A stretch of 23,973 bases of DNA from Planctomycetota bacterium (lineage in GTDB: Bacteria > Planctomycetota > PLA2 > JAEUHO01). The stretch lies in contig JAPKHB010000017.1 of assembly GCA_026647295.1 (NCBI GenBank), positions 1 to 23,973 on the forward strand, in the 5' to 3' direction. The notes below the pieces were generated by a model. The model made no database searches. It was given only the letters and a program-made list of their open reading frames with translations, and was not told the DNA's origin. Positions 9,101-18,119 of the stretch are shown here, piece after piece. Each line of letters begins with the position of its first letter. Within the stretch, counting starts at the first letter, position 1. The position numbers were made by a program, and so were the translations under genes.

Positions 9101-9994
9101 GCGCGCCAGCGCGGCGGCGGCGGGGCGTCCGGAAGCGAGCAGCGCCGCGCGCGCCTCCAGCGCCGGCAGGAAGCGGTGCACGAGTTGCTCGACGCAGTCG
9201 TACGGGAAGACCTCGAGCGCGTGCAGGTGGTCGAAGAGGACCGACTCGACGCCGGGGTCCAGCGCGACCCAGAGCGCGACGCTGCCGGGCACGACGCCGT
9301 CGGGCACCTCGAGGAAGGCCTCCTGGCGGTCGGCGCGCGCCGTGTCGACACGCCCGCTGCGGCCGTCGGCCACCGTCAGGCCGCGCGCGTACACGGGCAG
9401 GCCGACCTCCAGGGCGTCGCCGGCCAGCGCGTCGCCGAGGCGCCCTTCGATGCGGGCGCGGCCCGGCGCGCGCGCCGCCACGCCCCGATCCAGGGCGACG
9501 TGCCCGCCGGCCGGGACGCGCACGCGGCCGTCGCGGCCGCCGAGGTCCAGCCCCTCGGCCACCAGGCGCACCTCGGCCTCCACCTCACGGTCGCCCAGGT
9601 TGTGCACCGCCACGGGCAGGGCGAGTTCGTCCCCCTGCACCAGGAAGCGGGGCGGGTCGATGCGCAGCAGCAGGTCCTGGCGCACGCGCAGCGCCCCGCG
9701 CCCCTCCCCGACCAGCGCCTGGTCGGAGACTCCGCGCACGGTGGCGCGCCAGGTGGTCAGGTTGTCGGGCAGCCGGACCTTCACGCGGGCGCGCCCCTGC
9801 TCGTCGGTGAGCACGCGGGGCTCGAACGCGGCGGTGTCCAGGAAGCGCCTGCGGATCTCGAAGGCGCCCAGACCCGGGAGAGCCCCGCCGCCCAGCGCGT
9901 CGGGCAGCAGCGCCGCGGGGGCCGGGCCGGAGCCGGGCAGGGCGCGCGCCGGCGCGCCCCACTGGTTTGCGGCGCCCTGGGCCCGGCCGCCCCC
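6170..9994 (-). CDS. Alpha-2-macroglobulin-like protein, C-terminal part (after frameshift): thioester core and second MG-like module
   Basis: This frame continues the protein begun at 14235 and has no credible start of its own. It picks up at the Gly-rich linker. It then carries the family signature FEIRRRFLDTAAFEP and LPDNLTTWRATVRG, which marks entry to the C-terminal MG and complement-like domains. The thioester motif CVEQ (9185-9196, in PYDCVEQ) is intact; if the frame is restored its Cys is about residue 1681. The alpha/alpha thioester domain follows (HVQAQDGSFGWFG, DVAMTAYALRGL), then a receptor-binding-like beta domain. Next come a helical, TPR-like stretch (about 7720-6780) and a last beta module from about 6690. 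That module mirrors the N-terminal one in order: a KVYAIDLQALF strand, a VVAKAGP strand, and SDLHVALQPLGGK. Thioester macroglobulins covalently trap attacking proteases in the periplasm or at the surface. The pbpC partner usual in proteobacteria is not adjacent. Confidence 0.85.
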   Translation of the reverse strand, partial: GGGRAQGAANQWGAPARALPGSGPAPAALLPDALGGGALPGLGAFEIRRRFLDTAAFEPRVLTDEQGRARVKVRLPDNLTTWRATVRGVSDQALVGEGRGALRVRQDLLLRIDPPRFLVQGDELALPVAVHNLGDREVEAEVRLVAEGLDLGGRDGRVRVPAGGHVALDRGVAARAPGRARIEGRLGDALAGDALEVGLPVYARGLTVADGRSGRVDTARADRQEAFLEVPDGVVPGSVALWVALDPGVESVLFDHLHALEVFPYDCVEQLVHRFLPALEARAALLASGRPAAAALARLDGLVARGAERLRHVQAQDGSFGWFGPRGGDVAMTAYALRGLVGAQRAGVPGLETPIARAVAALRRLLPAAAPDLQALGHLALAEAGRPDAEAYAATFRRRNEELGALGLATLARAALAGRRAYDAEELVRLLLERRTEDGAHTWWKGRPGDCFTGSDREATGWAVAALVEAGQPGAHAERAMAWLRSPPVGARPTTTKERAAFVTAASAWMRAGREQAFGGTLEVLLDGRPVRTVAVGAGPLDPADRRFFVPEARDLGPGRHALAFVLRGQGNLGWAARLDAVVASPDLPGETHGLEVERRWLAPATAVAPGQPPPPQPGYEILREAARPKVEPRELDTVARGDKVLVRIEIEAPRDLQYLLVEDPLPAGCEVLDDTARGPFDWQERRDDRQVFFLSQVPRGTHVLEYLVQATHAGGFTARGARAVAMYAPEIRARSPGRTLRILSAPPAGGGGEVLPTPDERYAEALALFDRGAFAEARARLEALKRDEPLRDEILVEIEVRLLAAAIALGDPRAVVAAREELLRRDPARLPQDLDGRRAMAFAYHDLGEHEVAAGLFRELIVEGFALHAHWAATLTARGREVEALDGLGQELRAWPLVNATAAAALARAQRYADLRRPPGRGEQPAGEPMDAESLEALARLTAHGAHLPVAAPAHYALVGTLARRGMSEAAAREAEAFLRRYPDSHYLDDARWFLCDARYQAFEAAPEPAAAAAVRQAAEPLTRDDFPQPRGAPGPSVFRPRAWHLLARVEHVLGNLDRAIELYRQAGDLEDAREALAFLTEERLELDPVVRLSANQPARIPVRYRNVADLSLKVYAIDLQALFALRKTLLDLHRVDLSGIVPQRQWTAPLVGAADHQAHAAALDLPLDGQGFGVWLVVAKAGPHEGSTLVVRSDLHVALQPLGGKLRAYVSDGAGAPVRAAYVTVSDGTRVVARGLTDGRGVFDAPGASGAAFVVASKDDRYALAGGPDRPR

Positions 9995-12900
9995 CGGCCC
10001 TTGAACGCCCCGCCGGCGCCTCCGCCGACCCCGAGGCCGCCCGGGCCCTCGTCCCCGCTCTCTTCCCGCTCGAGGTCCTCGGACTTCAGTTCGTCCACCT
10101 CCGCGCCATCCTGGGCCGGCGCGCCCGGACGCGGCGCCGACCGCTTCTCGGCGCGCCGGGCGTCCCAGCCGCCCTCGGCGGGCTCCGCCGCCGGCGGCAT
10201 GTCGGCGGGCAGGGCCTTGCCGTGTTCGGCCAGGCGGTCGGCCAGCCGCTCCTGCACGTCGGCCCGGGCTCCGAGTTCGCCCAGGAAGGCGCGGGCGTCC
10301 CACGACGCGGGGTCCGCCTGGGCGGCCCGCAGCCCCTGTTCGAGGGCCGTCTCCAGGTCGCCGCGCGCGAGCGCCTCGCGCGCCGCGCGCAGCGCGCTCA
10401 CGGCCGCGACGCGCCGCGCGCCGCCGGTGCGGGCCTCGGCGTCGGCGAGCAGGTCCTTCGAGGTCTCGCGCGTGCGCCCCCAGAAGCGCGTGCCGAGCGA
10501 GCTGGCGGTGGCGACCCCGTGCGGGCGGCGCCGGTCGTAGAACCAGGGCCGGATCGGCGGGGCGAGCTCGCGCACGATCGAATAGATCGTCTCATCCACG
10601 AGCGCGACGCCGAGTTCGGCCCGCACGGGTCGGCCCTGCGCGTCGCGGGCGCGCACCTCCACGCTGACCTCGTCGCCCGGCCGCGCCTCGGCCGGCGTGA
10701 CCTCCACCTCTACCTCGAGGTGGCGCAGCACCACCACGGGGGTCTGGGCCTCGAGCAGCCCGCCGGGGGCGGGCACGGCGGCGGCGAAGAAGACGTTGGG
10801 CGCGTGCCGGCCCTCCAGCGGCAGGGCGAGCAGCGTGCTGGTGCTGGACAGGTCCACGAAGCGGTAGTCCAGGACCTGCTCCCCCTCGTAGGTGAGGAGC
10901 ACGCGGCCGCGTCCGGTCGGCGTGCGCAACAGGAGTTCGGCGTCCTCGCCCTCCCGGTAGAGGGACCTGGCGCTCACGAGCCGGACGTCGCGCAGCGGAT
11001 CCTCGGCCGGGCCGCTCACCTCCAGATCGGTGAAGGCGGTCACCAGGTGTCCCTGTTCGTCGGCGCGGTGCCAACGCAGCCGGTAGCGGCCCGGCGTCTC
11101 GATCACCAGGCGCAACTCGGCCCGGCCATCGGCCCCGGTGCTCAAGGGGTGGCGCTGCTCCACGACCTCTTCCTCGGCGTAGGCGACGGCGTCGCCGGGC
11201 CGCCCCCGCGGCCCGGGGAGCGGCCGGCGGCGCAGGGCCGCCACCCGCACCTCGCCGCTGCGGCGCACGGGGCGCTCGCGCGCGTCCACCGTGAGCACCT
11301 CGACCGCCACCTCCTGGCGCGGGCGCACCACCTGCCGATCCACGCGCACCGCCGCCAGGTGGTCGGCCCGAAGGACGGGGATCCGGTCCTCGTCGACGAT
11401 CCAGCGGCCGGTCACGTCCTGGGCGGCGACGCGCACGAGGTACTCGGAGTCCTCGTCGAGGCGCTCGGCCACGAAGTCGATCGCCCCCGCCCCGGCCGCG
11501 TCGGTGACGAGCGTGCCCGCGGTCACCCGCGTCATCCCCTGGGTGGTCGTGCGGGCGGCGGGGTCCTCGGGCTCCCCCCCGAGGTACCAGGCGTAGTCGT
11601 CGGCCGCCGGCGCGGCGTAGACCCGCGCGCGGCGCCACACCTCGTAGGCGACGCGCGCGCCCGCGACGGGGCCCCCGAAGGCGTAGGCAAGACCCAGGCG
11701 GGCCTCGACGCGCTCGCCCACCCGGTACGACCCGCGACCCGGGGTGACCGTGATCGTGAACTCGGGCTTGAGGAACTCCTGCACCTCGAACGCGCCGCGC
11801 CAGGTGCCGTAGGGTTCCACGTCGAGCTGGAGGTGCCAGGTGCCCAGCGGGGCGCGCTCGTCGATCCGCAGGCGGCCGGCGAACGTTCCGAACGCGCTGG
11901 AGACCACCGGCTCGGTGCGCAGCGCCTGTCCGCGGGCGTCCAGGACCGTGAGCCGGCCGGGGCGCTCGCGCGGCGGGAGGTAGCCTCCGCCCTGCGCCTC
12001 GAGGAACACGGCGCGCCAGGCCACCTCGCTCCCCGGCCGGTACACCGGGCGGTCGGTGGCCAGGTGCGCCTTGCTCGAGAACCCCGCCGCCACGACCGGG
12101 CCGGCGGCGATCTGGGTCGCGGCCGCGCCCGACTCGGCCACCACCATCACGTGCGCGGCGTCGCTCCCCACGGGCCCCTGCCAGACGCCGTCAGGGCCGG
12201 TGGTCCCCACCACGCCCTGGCCGCTGGCCAGCACGCGCGCGCCGGCCACCGGGGCGTGGGTGTCGCGCTCAAAGGCCCAGACGAAGAGTTGGCGGCCGGG
12301 AGCGCGCTTGACGACGATCTCGAGGTCGCTCACCAGGAGCAGGGTCGTGGCGGTGAGGTCGGCGTCGCCGGCCACCACCACGTAGGCCCCGCGGCCCGCG
12401 ACCGGGACCTCGCGCTCGGCGACGAAGAGGCGCAACGGCCGGTACCCCCCCACCTCCCAGCGCGCCGTCTGGTCGGGCTTCACGATCTCCAGTTGCAGGT
12501 CTTCCACCCCTTCGATCGAGCCCTTGCGCAGGAAGTACTCCTCGAGGCCCAGGCGGTAGACCCGCACGTCGAGCGCCTCGACGTTGCGCGTGGCCACGGA
12601 GAGCACCGGCCTGTCCCCGCTCCCGATCACGCGCTCGAGCCGCACCTCCAGGTGCTTGGCCTTGAGGCGTTCGAGCCGCGCCCGGGCCTGCGCGGCGGCG
12701 GGCGAGCGGCCGTGCGTCTTGAGCAACTCCTCGTAGCCGGCGACGGCCGCCTCGAGCTGGCCCAGGTCGTCCTCCTGCACGAGCGCGGCGAGGAGGAGCG
12801 CCGCCGGCGCCGCGCCGTCGCCGGCGTAGCGCCCCGCCAGCGCCCGCGCCTGGGCGACCGCGGCGTCAAAGCGCTTGAGTTCGCGCAGACCCTCGGCCGC

Positions 12901-14235
12901 CGCGAGCAGCGCGCCCGGGGCCCGCGAATCGCCCGGGTGCGCGGCGGCGAAGGCCTCGAGCGCCCGGACCGCCGCCTCGCCCTCGCCGGCCTCCTTGAGC
13001 GCAAAGCCCCGGGCGTACGCGGCCTCGATCACGCCCGCGCGCGCCTCGCCCCAGAGGTGATGGTCGGGCCAGGCGGCAAGGAACGCGTTCCATTCGGCCA
13101 CCGCCTCCTCGAAGCGCCCCGCCTGGCGCAGGGACACGCCGGCCTGGTACCGCGCCTCGGGGGCCTCGGGGGCCTGGGGGAAGCGCTCGGCGAGCGCGCG
13201 CCACTCCACGGCGGCCTTGAGCGGTTCACCCTGGCGCACATGGGCCTCGGCCAGGGCCCGTTGCGCGGCCACGGCCCCGGGCAGGTCGCGGTACTCGGCG
13301 ACCGCCCGGCGCAGGTAGCCGACGCCTTCCTCGAAGGCGGCGGGCGAAGCGGCGTGGGCCAGCCGCTCGCGGGCCAGGAGTACCAGCGCCTCCAGGTGGG
13401 CCGGCCCCGGCGCGAGCGCACGCAGCGCGAGGAGCAGGTCGGCGCGCGCGGCCGCCGTCTGGCGGGCGGCCAGCCGGGCCCGGCCCCGCCCGAGGAGTTC
13501 GAGCGCCCCGGCGCGCCAGGCCTCGGGGACGGGCTCGTCTTCGGCGGGCAGTTCGTCGAGCCCCCGTTCGGCGAGCAGCGCGCCCCAGGCTAGGGCCGCC
13601 TCGCTTGCGCGCCCCAGTTCCTCCAGGATCCGGGCGCGGGTCTCGCGCGCGCGGTGCGCGTCGGGTGCGGGCAGGCCCACCGCCAGCGCCCGGTCGACCT
13701 CGGCCAGCGCCCGCGGCAGGTTGCGGGTGCGGGTCGGCCGGCCCAGGTCGTCGGTCCCGGCCACGCCCTCGAAGTCGCCCTCGGCCAGGGCCAGGTGCCG
13801 CGCCGCGATCTGCGCCCGGGCCGCGGTCGACGTCGCGGCCTCGACGCGCTCGCGCAGGGCCGCGGCGGCCTCGCCGGCCGCCCCCAGCGCCGCGTGGGCG
13901 TCGGCCGCCAGGTGGCGCATGCGGCCGGCCCAGGCGCTTTCGCCGTGCGCGCGCAGGAAGTCGCTCGTCGCCGCCAGCGCCGCGCGGGCCTGGCGGGCTT
14001 CGAGCAGCGCCCGGGCCTCCAGCACCCAGGCCTCCGCGGCCAGCGGACTCGACGCGTGGGCCAGGCGGAAGGCCCGCAGCGCCCCGGCGGCCTCCTCGTA
14101 GCGCCGGTCGCGCAGCGCCTCCTGGGCCGCGCGAAAGGCCTCGCGCATGACGGCGGGCTCGTCCGCGGCGCCGGGCAGGGCGAGGGCGAGCACGACGAAC
14201 AGGAACGACAACAGGCGCGGGGCGGAACGCGGCAT
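9781..14235 (-). CDS. Alpha-2-macroglobulin-like protein, N-terminal part (signal peptide, TPR-like repeats, MG1-MG6-like domains)
   Basis: As it stands this frame gives 1484 residues. The signal peptide (1-24, ending PGAADE) lacks a lipobox Cys, so a soluble periplasmic or secreted protein is expected. Residues about 25-525 are Ala/Glu/Arg-rich helical repeats of TPR type. From about 540 come macroglobulin beta domains: VRVYRLGLEEYF, TDRPVYRPGSEVAWRA (about 728), LKPEFTITVTPGRGSYRVGE (about 822) and VDETIYSIV (about 1212). A low-complexity Gly/Pro/acidic linker follows (about 1310-1410). After GGAFKGRG (about 1414) the frame turns Arg/Pro/Ser-rich and nonsensical until a TGA at 9781, while the true continuation lies one frame over. 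One extra G in the G6 run (plus-strand C6, 9990-9995) would rejoin them as a protein of about 2688 residues. The ATG at 14235 has a strong AAGGAG 5 bases upstream. Confidence 0.88.
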   Translation of the reverse strand: MPRSAPRLLSFLFVVLALALPGAADEPAVMREAFRAAQEALRDRRYEEAAGALRAFRLAHASSPLAAEAWVLEARALLEARQARAALAATSDFLRAHGESAWAGRMRHLAADAHAALGAAGEAAAALRERVEAATSTAARAQIAARHLALAEGDFEGVAGTDDLGRPTRTRNLPRALAEVDRALAVGLPAPDAHRARETRARILEELGRASEAALAWGALLAERGLDELPAEDEPVPEAWRAGALELLGRGRARLAARQTAAARADLLLALRALAPGPAHLEALVLLARERLAHAASPAAFEEGVGYLRRAVAEYRDLPGAVAAQRALAEAHVRQGEPLKAAVEWRALAERFPQAPEAPEARYQAGVSLRQAGRFEEAVAEWNAFLAAWPDHHLWGEARAGVIEAAYARGFALKEAGEGEAAVRALEAFAAAHPGDSRAPGALLAAAEGLRELKRFDAAVAQARALAGRYAGDGAAPAALLLAALVQEDDLGQLEAAVAGYEELLKTHGRSPAAAQARARLERLKAKHLEVRLERVIGSGDRPVLSVATRNVEALDVRVYRLGLEEYFLRKGSIEGVEDLQLEIVKPDQTARWEVGGYRPLRLFVAEREVPVAGRGAYVVVAGDADLTATTLLLVSDLEIVVKRAPGRQLFVWAFERDTHAPVAGARVLASGQGVVGTTGPDGVWQGPVGSDAAHVMVVAESGAAATQIAAGPVVAAGFSSKAHLATDRPVYRPGSEVAWRAVFLEAQGGGYLPPRERPGRLTVLDARGQALRTEPVVSSAFGTFAGRLRIDERAPLGTWHLQLDVEPYGTWRGAFEVQEFLKPEFTITVTPGRGSYRVGERVEARLGLAYAFGGPVAGARVAYEVWRRARVYAAPAADDYAWYLGGEPEDPAARTTTQGMTRVTAGTLVTDAAGAGAIDFVAERLDEDSEYLVRVAAQDVTGRWIVDEDRIPVLRADHLAAVRVDRQVVRPRQEVAVEVLTVDARERPVRRSGEVRVAALRRRPLPGPRGRPGDAVAYAEEEVVEQRHPLSTGADGRAELRLVIETPGRYRLRWHRADEQGHLVTAFTDLEVSGPAEDPLRDVRLVSARSLYREGEDAELLLRTPTGRGRVLLTYEGEQVLDYRFVDLSSTSTLLALPLEGRHAPNVFFAAAVPAPGGLLEAQTPVVVLRHLEVEVEVTPAEARPGDEVSVEVRARDAQGRPVRAELGVALVDETIYSIVRELAPPIRPWFYDRRRPHGVATASSLGTRFWGRTRETSKDLLADAEARTGGARRVAAVSALRAAREALARGDLETALEQGLRAAQADPASWDARAFLGELGARADVQERLADRLAEHGKALPADMPPAAEPAEGGWDARRAEKRSAPRPGAPAQDGAEVDELKSEDLEREESGDEGPGGLGVGGGAGGAFKGRGAAGPRAPQTSGARRRAPCPAPARPPRRCCPTRWAAGLSRVWAPSRSAGASWTPPRSSPACSPTSRGAPA
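9990..9995 (-). other. Frameshift point in the macroglobulin gene (six-G homopolymer)
   Basis: On the coding strand the run reads CC-GGGGGG-CGG. The upstream frame reads AAG GGC CGG GGG GCG, and the homologous downstream frame needs GGG GGC GGC CGG. Adding one G to the run restores continuity exactly where family similarity switches frame. This may be an assembly or sequencing indel, a true null mutation, or slippage. Sequence alone cannot decide. Confidence 0.75.
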
Positions 14236-14381
14236 GGGGGCTCCTTCGCCCGGCGGGGTGGGGCCGGCGGGCCTGCCGGCACGCTACCGCGGCCGCCGAG
14301 GGGGGCCCCACGCGCGCGGGGCGGGGCGCGCGGGCGCACCTCCGGTTGGACACGGCGCGGCGGGGGTGGTTCCATCCCCCG
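14236..14381. promoter_or_regulatory. Divergent intergenic region between the macroglobulin gene and the GT39 operon
   Basis: This 146-base, almost pure GC spacer must hold promoters for both directions. Visible elements are the minus-strand Shine-Dalgarno AAGGAG (14241-14246), a possible minus-strand -10 TAGCGT (rc of 14281-14286), and a GCGCGC hairpin (14312-14317 with 14326-14331). I see no convincing -35 on either strand and no operator. Confidence 0.35.
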
Positions 14382-16091
14382 GTGCCCCGGCCCGCCCTGC
14401 CCCCCCGCGGCCTGCTCAACCTGCTCGCCGTGGCGGCGCTGCTGCGGGGCGTCGGCTTGGGGGCGCACCCCCTTTGGCTCGACGAGGGCGCGACCTGGGC
14501 GTGGGCCACGCGCCCGACCTGGGGCGGGACGATCCTCGCCGAGTCCAACCACCCTCCGGTGTGGTGGATCGTCACGCGGCTGTGGGTCGCCGCCTTTGGC
14601 GACTCGGAGGCGGCGCTGCGGGCGCCCGCCGCCATCCTCGGGGTGGTGAGCGTGTACCTGGCTTGGGGCCTGGGGCGCCGGCTCCTGGACGGCGCCTGGC
14701 GCCCCGCGCGCGGCGGCTTCCACGCCGCGGAGGATCCGGGCGACGGCGCCCGGGCGGCGCTGTGGTTCGCCGGCGCCGTCGCGCTCTCGACCTATTTCAC
14801 CGAGTACGCGCAGGAGGCGCGCATGTACAGCGCGCTGATCGCCGAGGCGCTGGGCTTGAGCCTCGTCTACCTGCGGTGGCTCGACCGGCCGGGGCGGGGG
14901 CCCCTCGTCGCCTACGCCCTGCTCGGCGCCCTCGCCCTCTACACGCACTACTTCGCGCTCTGGGTCATCCTGGCCCACGGCCTGCACGCCCTGTGGATCG
15001 CGCGCGTGGCACGGGCGGGGGGCGCGCGGCTCGCGGTGCGTCCGTTCCTCGCCGCGATCGTGGCCGCGGGCCTGCTCTTCGTGCCCTGGTTCCTCTACGT
15101 CGTCACCCACCCCCAGCGCGTCGCGACGGGCGAGCCGTACGAGCCCTTCTCGCGCCTGCTCTACGTGCTCTGGCGCATCGGCGCGGGTCCGGGGCTCGTG
15201 GTGATCGATCGGGCCCGGCTGGACGAGGGCCCCGAGGCGGTGTTCGGCGAGGAGTGGCCCGTCGTCGGGCTGACCGCGCTGCTGTGGTTTCCGTCGCTCG
15301 TCGCGGGGGTCCTCACCCTGCGCTCGCGCCCGGGCGCGGGCCGCTTCGTGCTGGCGGGCCTCTTGGCGCCGATCGCGTTCGTGCTCCTGATCTTCCCGTG
15401 GGTGCAACTGATCCACGAGCGCTACCTCGTGTTCCTGGCGCCCTGGTTGTGGCTGCTCGCGGTGCTGGGCGCCTTGGGGCAGCGCGGCGCCCGGCGCGCC
15501 GTGCTCGCAGGGAGCCTGGGCCTGCTGCTCGCGCTGGGGCTGGTGGCCTACCACGCCGCGCCGGTGGGGCTCACGCCGCTCGGTCCCGAGCGATCGCTGG
15601 CGGGCCGCCCGTTGCCGGGGCGGATGGGCAGCGACCCCGGGGAGTGGCTCGCGGTGCTGCACCACGGGCACGTGTACGGCAAGGAGCCGTGGCGCGCGGC
15701 GCACGCCTTCGTCGCGCAGCACGCGCAAGCCGCCCCGGGGGCCGGCGAGCCGGCCGACCTGGTCCTGCTCCATCCCTGGTACCTGCGCACCGTCTGGGGC
15801 TACTACGACCGGGGCCGGCTGCCGCTGGTGGAGTTGCCGGAGGAGACCCTGGACCGGGAGGCGTTCGAGGCGCGCTACGGCGCGGCCATCGCGGCGGCGG
15901 GGCGTGTCTTCGTCGTGCTCGCGCACGAGGAGACGAAGGACCGCGACCACTACTTCCGGCTGGCCCAGGCCACGGCGTTTGCGGCGTGGATCCCGCAGGG
16001 CGCCCGGCGTCTGGACTCCGTCCCCCCCATCCTCTTCGACCGCTCCTGGGGCGTACGGGTGGGCATCCTCAACCGCCGGGAGTCCCCGTAG
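14382..16091 (+). CDS. Polytopic glycosyltransferase, GT39/ArnT-like (PMT_2 type)
   Basis: The protein is about 569 residues with roughly ten hydrophobic segments up to about residue 395, then a periplasmic C-terminal domain of about 175 residues. Near the first membrane segment is the catalytic-loop signature LWLDEGATW, followed by SNHPPVWW. These are the DE and HPP elements of lipid-phosphate-sugar-dependent transferases (ArnT, PMT, PMT_2). YTEYAQEARMY-type and LYTHYFALW blocks also fit. Such enzymes move a sugar from a polyprenyl-phosphate donor to a lipid or protein on the outer face of the inner membrane; donor and acceptor are unknown. The start is uncertain: GTG 14382 gives a natural N-terminus just before the first membrane helix, and a TTG at 14346 would add 12 residues. 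Neither has a clear ribosome site. It is the first gene of an operon with pfkA, which begins 25 bases after its stop. Confidence 0.85.
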   Translation: MPRPALPPRGLLNLLAVAALLRGVGLGAHPLWLDEGATWAWATRPTWGGTILAESNHPPVWWIVTRLWVAAFGDSEAALRAPAAILGVVSVYLAWGLGRRLLDGAWRPARGGFHAAEDPGDGARAALWFAGAVALSTYFTEYAQEARMYSALIAEALGLSLVYLRWLDRPGRGPLVAYALLGALALYTHYFALWVILAHGLHALWIARVARAGGARLAVRPFLAAIVAAGLLFVPWFLYVVTHPQRVATGEPYEPFSRLLYVLWRIGAGPGLVVIDRARLDEGPEAVFGEEWPVVGLTALLWFPSLVAGVLTLRSRPGAGRFVLAGLLAPIAFVLLIFPWVQLIHERYLVFLAPWLWLLAVLGALGQRGARRAVLAGSLGLLLALGLVAYHAAPVGLTPLGPERSLAGRPLPGRMGSDPGEWLAVLHHGHVYGKEPWRAAHAFVAQHAQAAPGAGEPADLVLLHPWYLRTVWGYYDRGRLPLVELPEETLDREAFEARYGAAIAAAGRVFVVLAHEETKDRDHYFRLAQATAFAAWIPQGARRLDSVPPILFDRSWGVRVGILNRRESP

Positions 16092-16116
16092 GATTCCAGC
16101 CCCCCCGGAGCCGCCC

Positions 16117-17261
<1,145 letters not shown>

Positions 17262-17265
<4 letters not shown>

Positions 17266-18119
17266 GGCCGATCGACCTGCACGCCCACACCTGGTACTCC
17301 GACGGCACGCACTCGCCCACGGAGCTGGTTGCGCTGGCCGCCGAGGCGGGGCTCGCGGCGCTCGCGGTCACGGACCACGACACGACCGAAGGCCTGGCCG
17401 AGGCGCGCCGGGCGGGCGTCGCACACGGCCTGGAAGTCCTCTCCGGCTGCGAGATCTCGACGGCGGTGCCCGCCTCGGTGGTGCACATCCTGGCGTATGC
17501 GTTCGACGAGCAGGACGCCCCCTTCCAGGCGCTGCTCGCCCGCGTGCGCGCCGACCGGGACCGACGCAACGAAGCGATCCGCGCCCGCCTGGACGCGCTG
17601 GGCGTGCCCGTCAGCGACGCGGAGGTGCGCCGGGAGGCCGTCGGGCGGGTGGTGGCCCGGCCGCACTTCGCGGCGGCCATGGTGCGCAAGGGCTACGTGG
17701 AGCACGGGCGCGAGGCCTTCGACCGATTCCTGCGCGACGGCGGCCCCGCCTGGGTGCGGGTTTCGATGCCCGACCCCGAAGAGGCGATCCGCGCCACGGT
17801 CGCGGCCGGCGGCGTCGCCGTCCTCGCCCACCCCCGTCAGATGGGCCTGGAAACCGAGCGGGCCTACCGGGAGGTGGTCGCGCGCCTGGCGGCGGCCGGG
17901 CTCGGGGGCGTGGAGGCCGACCACCCGAGCCACGACGCCAACTGGCGCCAGCGCTTCCGCGCGCTGGCCGACGAACTCGGGCTGGTCGCCACCGGCGGGA
18001 GCGACTTCCACGGCCGTGCCAAGCCCCACGTGCGCCTCGGCGTCGGCGATGGCACGATCCAGGTGACCTACGACACCTGGGAGCGGCTGCGCGCGCGGGC
18101 GGGGCGCGGGACGGCGTGA
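17262..18119 (+). CDS. PHP-domain phosphoesterase (YciV/RNase AM-like)
   Basis: The protein is 285 residues and soluble. All PHP metal-binding motifs are intact and in order: DLHAHTWYSDGTHSP (5-19), TDHDTTEG, GCEIS, ARPHFA, AHPRQMG and GSDFHG. This is the stand-alone PHP subfamily that includes E. coli YciV/RNase AM and bacterial nucleoside 3',5'-bisphosphate phosphatases. These trinuclear-metal enzymes remove phosphate or nucleotides from 5' ends of RNA or small nucleotides; the substrate here is inferred only from the family. The start ATG overlaps the pfkA stop (ATGA, 17262-17265) and the stop overlaps the next start (GTGA), so translation is probably coupled on both sides. Its intact metal site contrasts with the eroded PHP domain of the DnaE protein in the same window. 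Confidence 0.9.

Noticed and set aside
9981..10010. Programmed -1 ribosomal frameshifting as the main explanation for the split macroglobulin gene
   Set aside because: The G run allows a slip, but no proper two-codon slippery heptamer lies in the right phase and I did not identify a clear downstream pseudoknot. A homopolymer indel is simpler.
6020..10540. Very long open frame (about 1500 codons) on the plus strand opposite the macroglobulin gene, with similar ones at 9967-13593 (+) and 84-3257 (-)
   Set aside because: Stop codons are rare in every frame of such GC-rich DNA. These translations are Arg/Gly/Pro/Ala/His-rich, show no family motifs, and lie exactly opposite well-recognised genes.
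15904..16116. An N-terminal extension of phosphofructokinase back to 15904
   Set aside because: The extension is Arg/Ser/Pro-rich and lies inside the glycosyltransferase gene; the family N-terminus starts right after ATG 16117, which has a GGAG.
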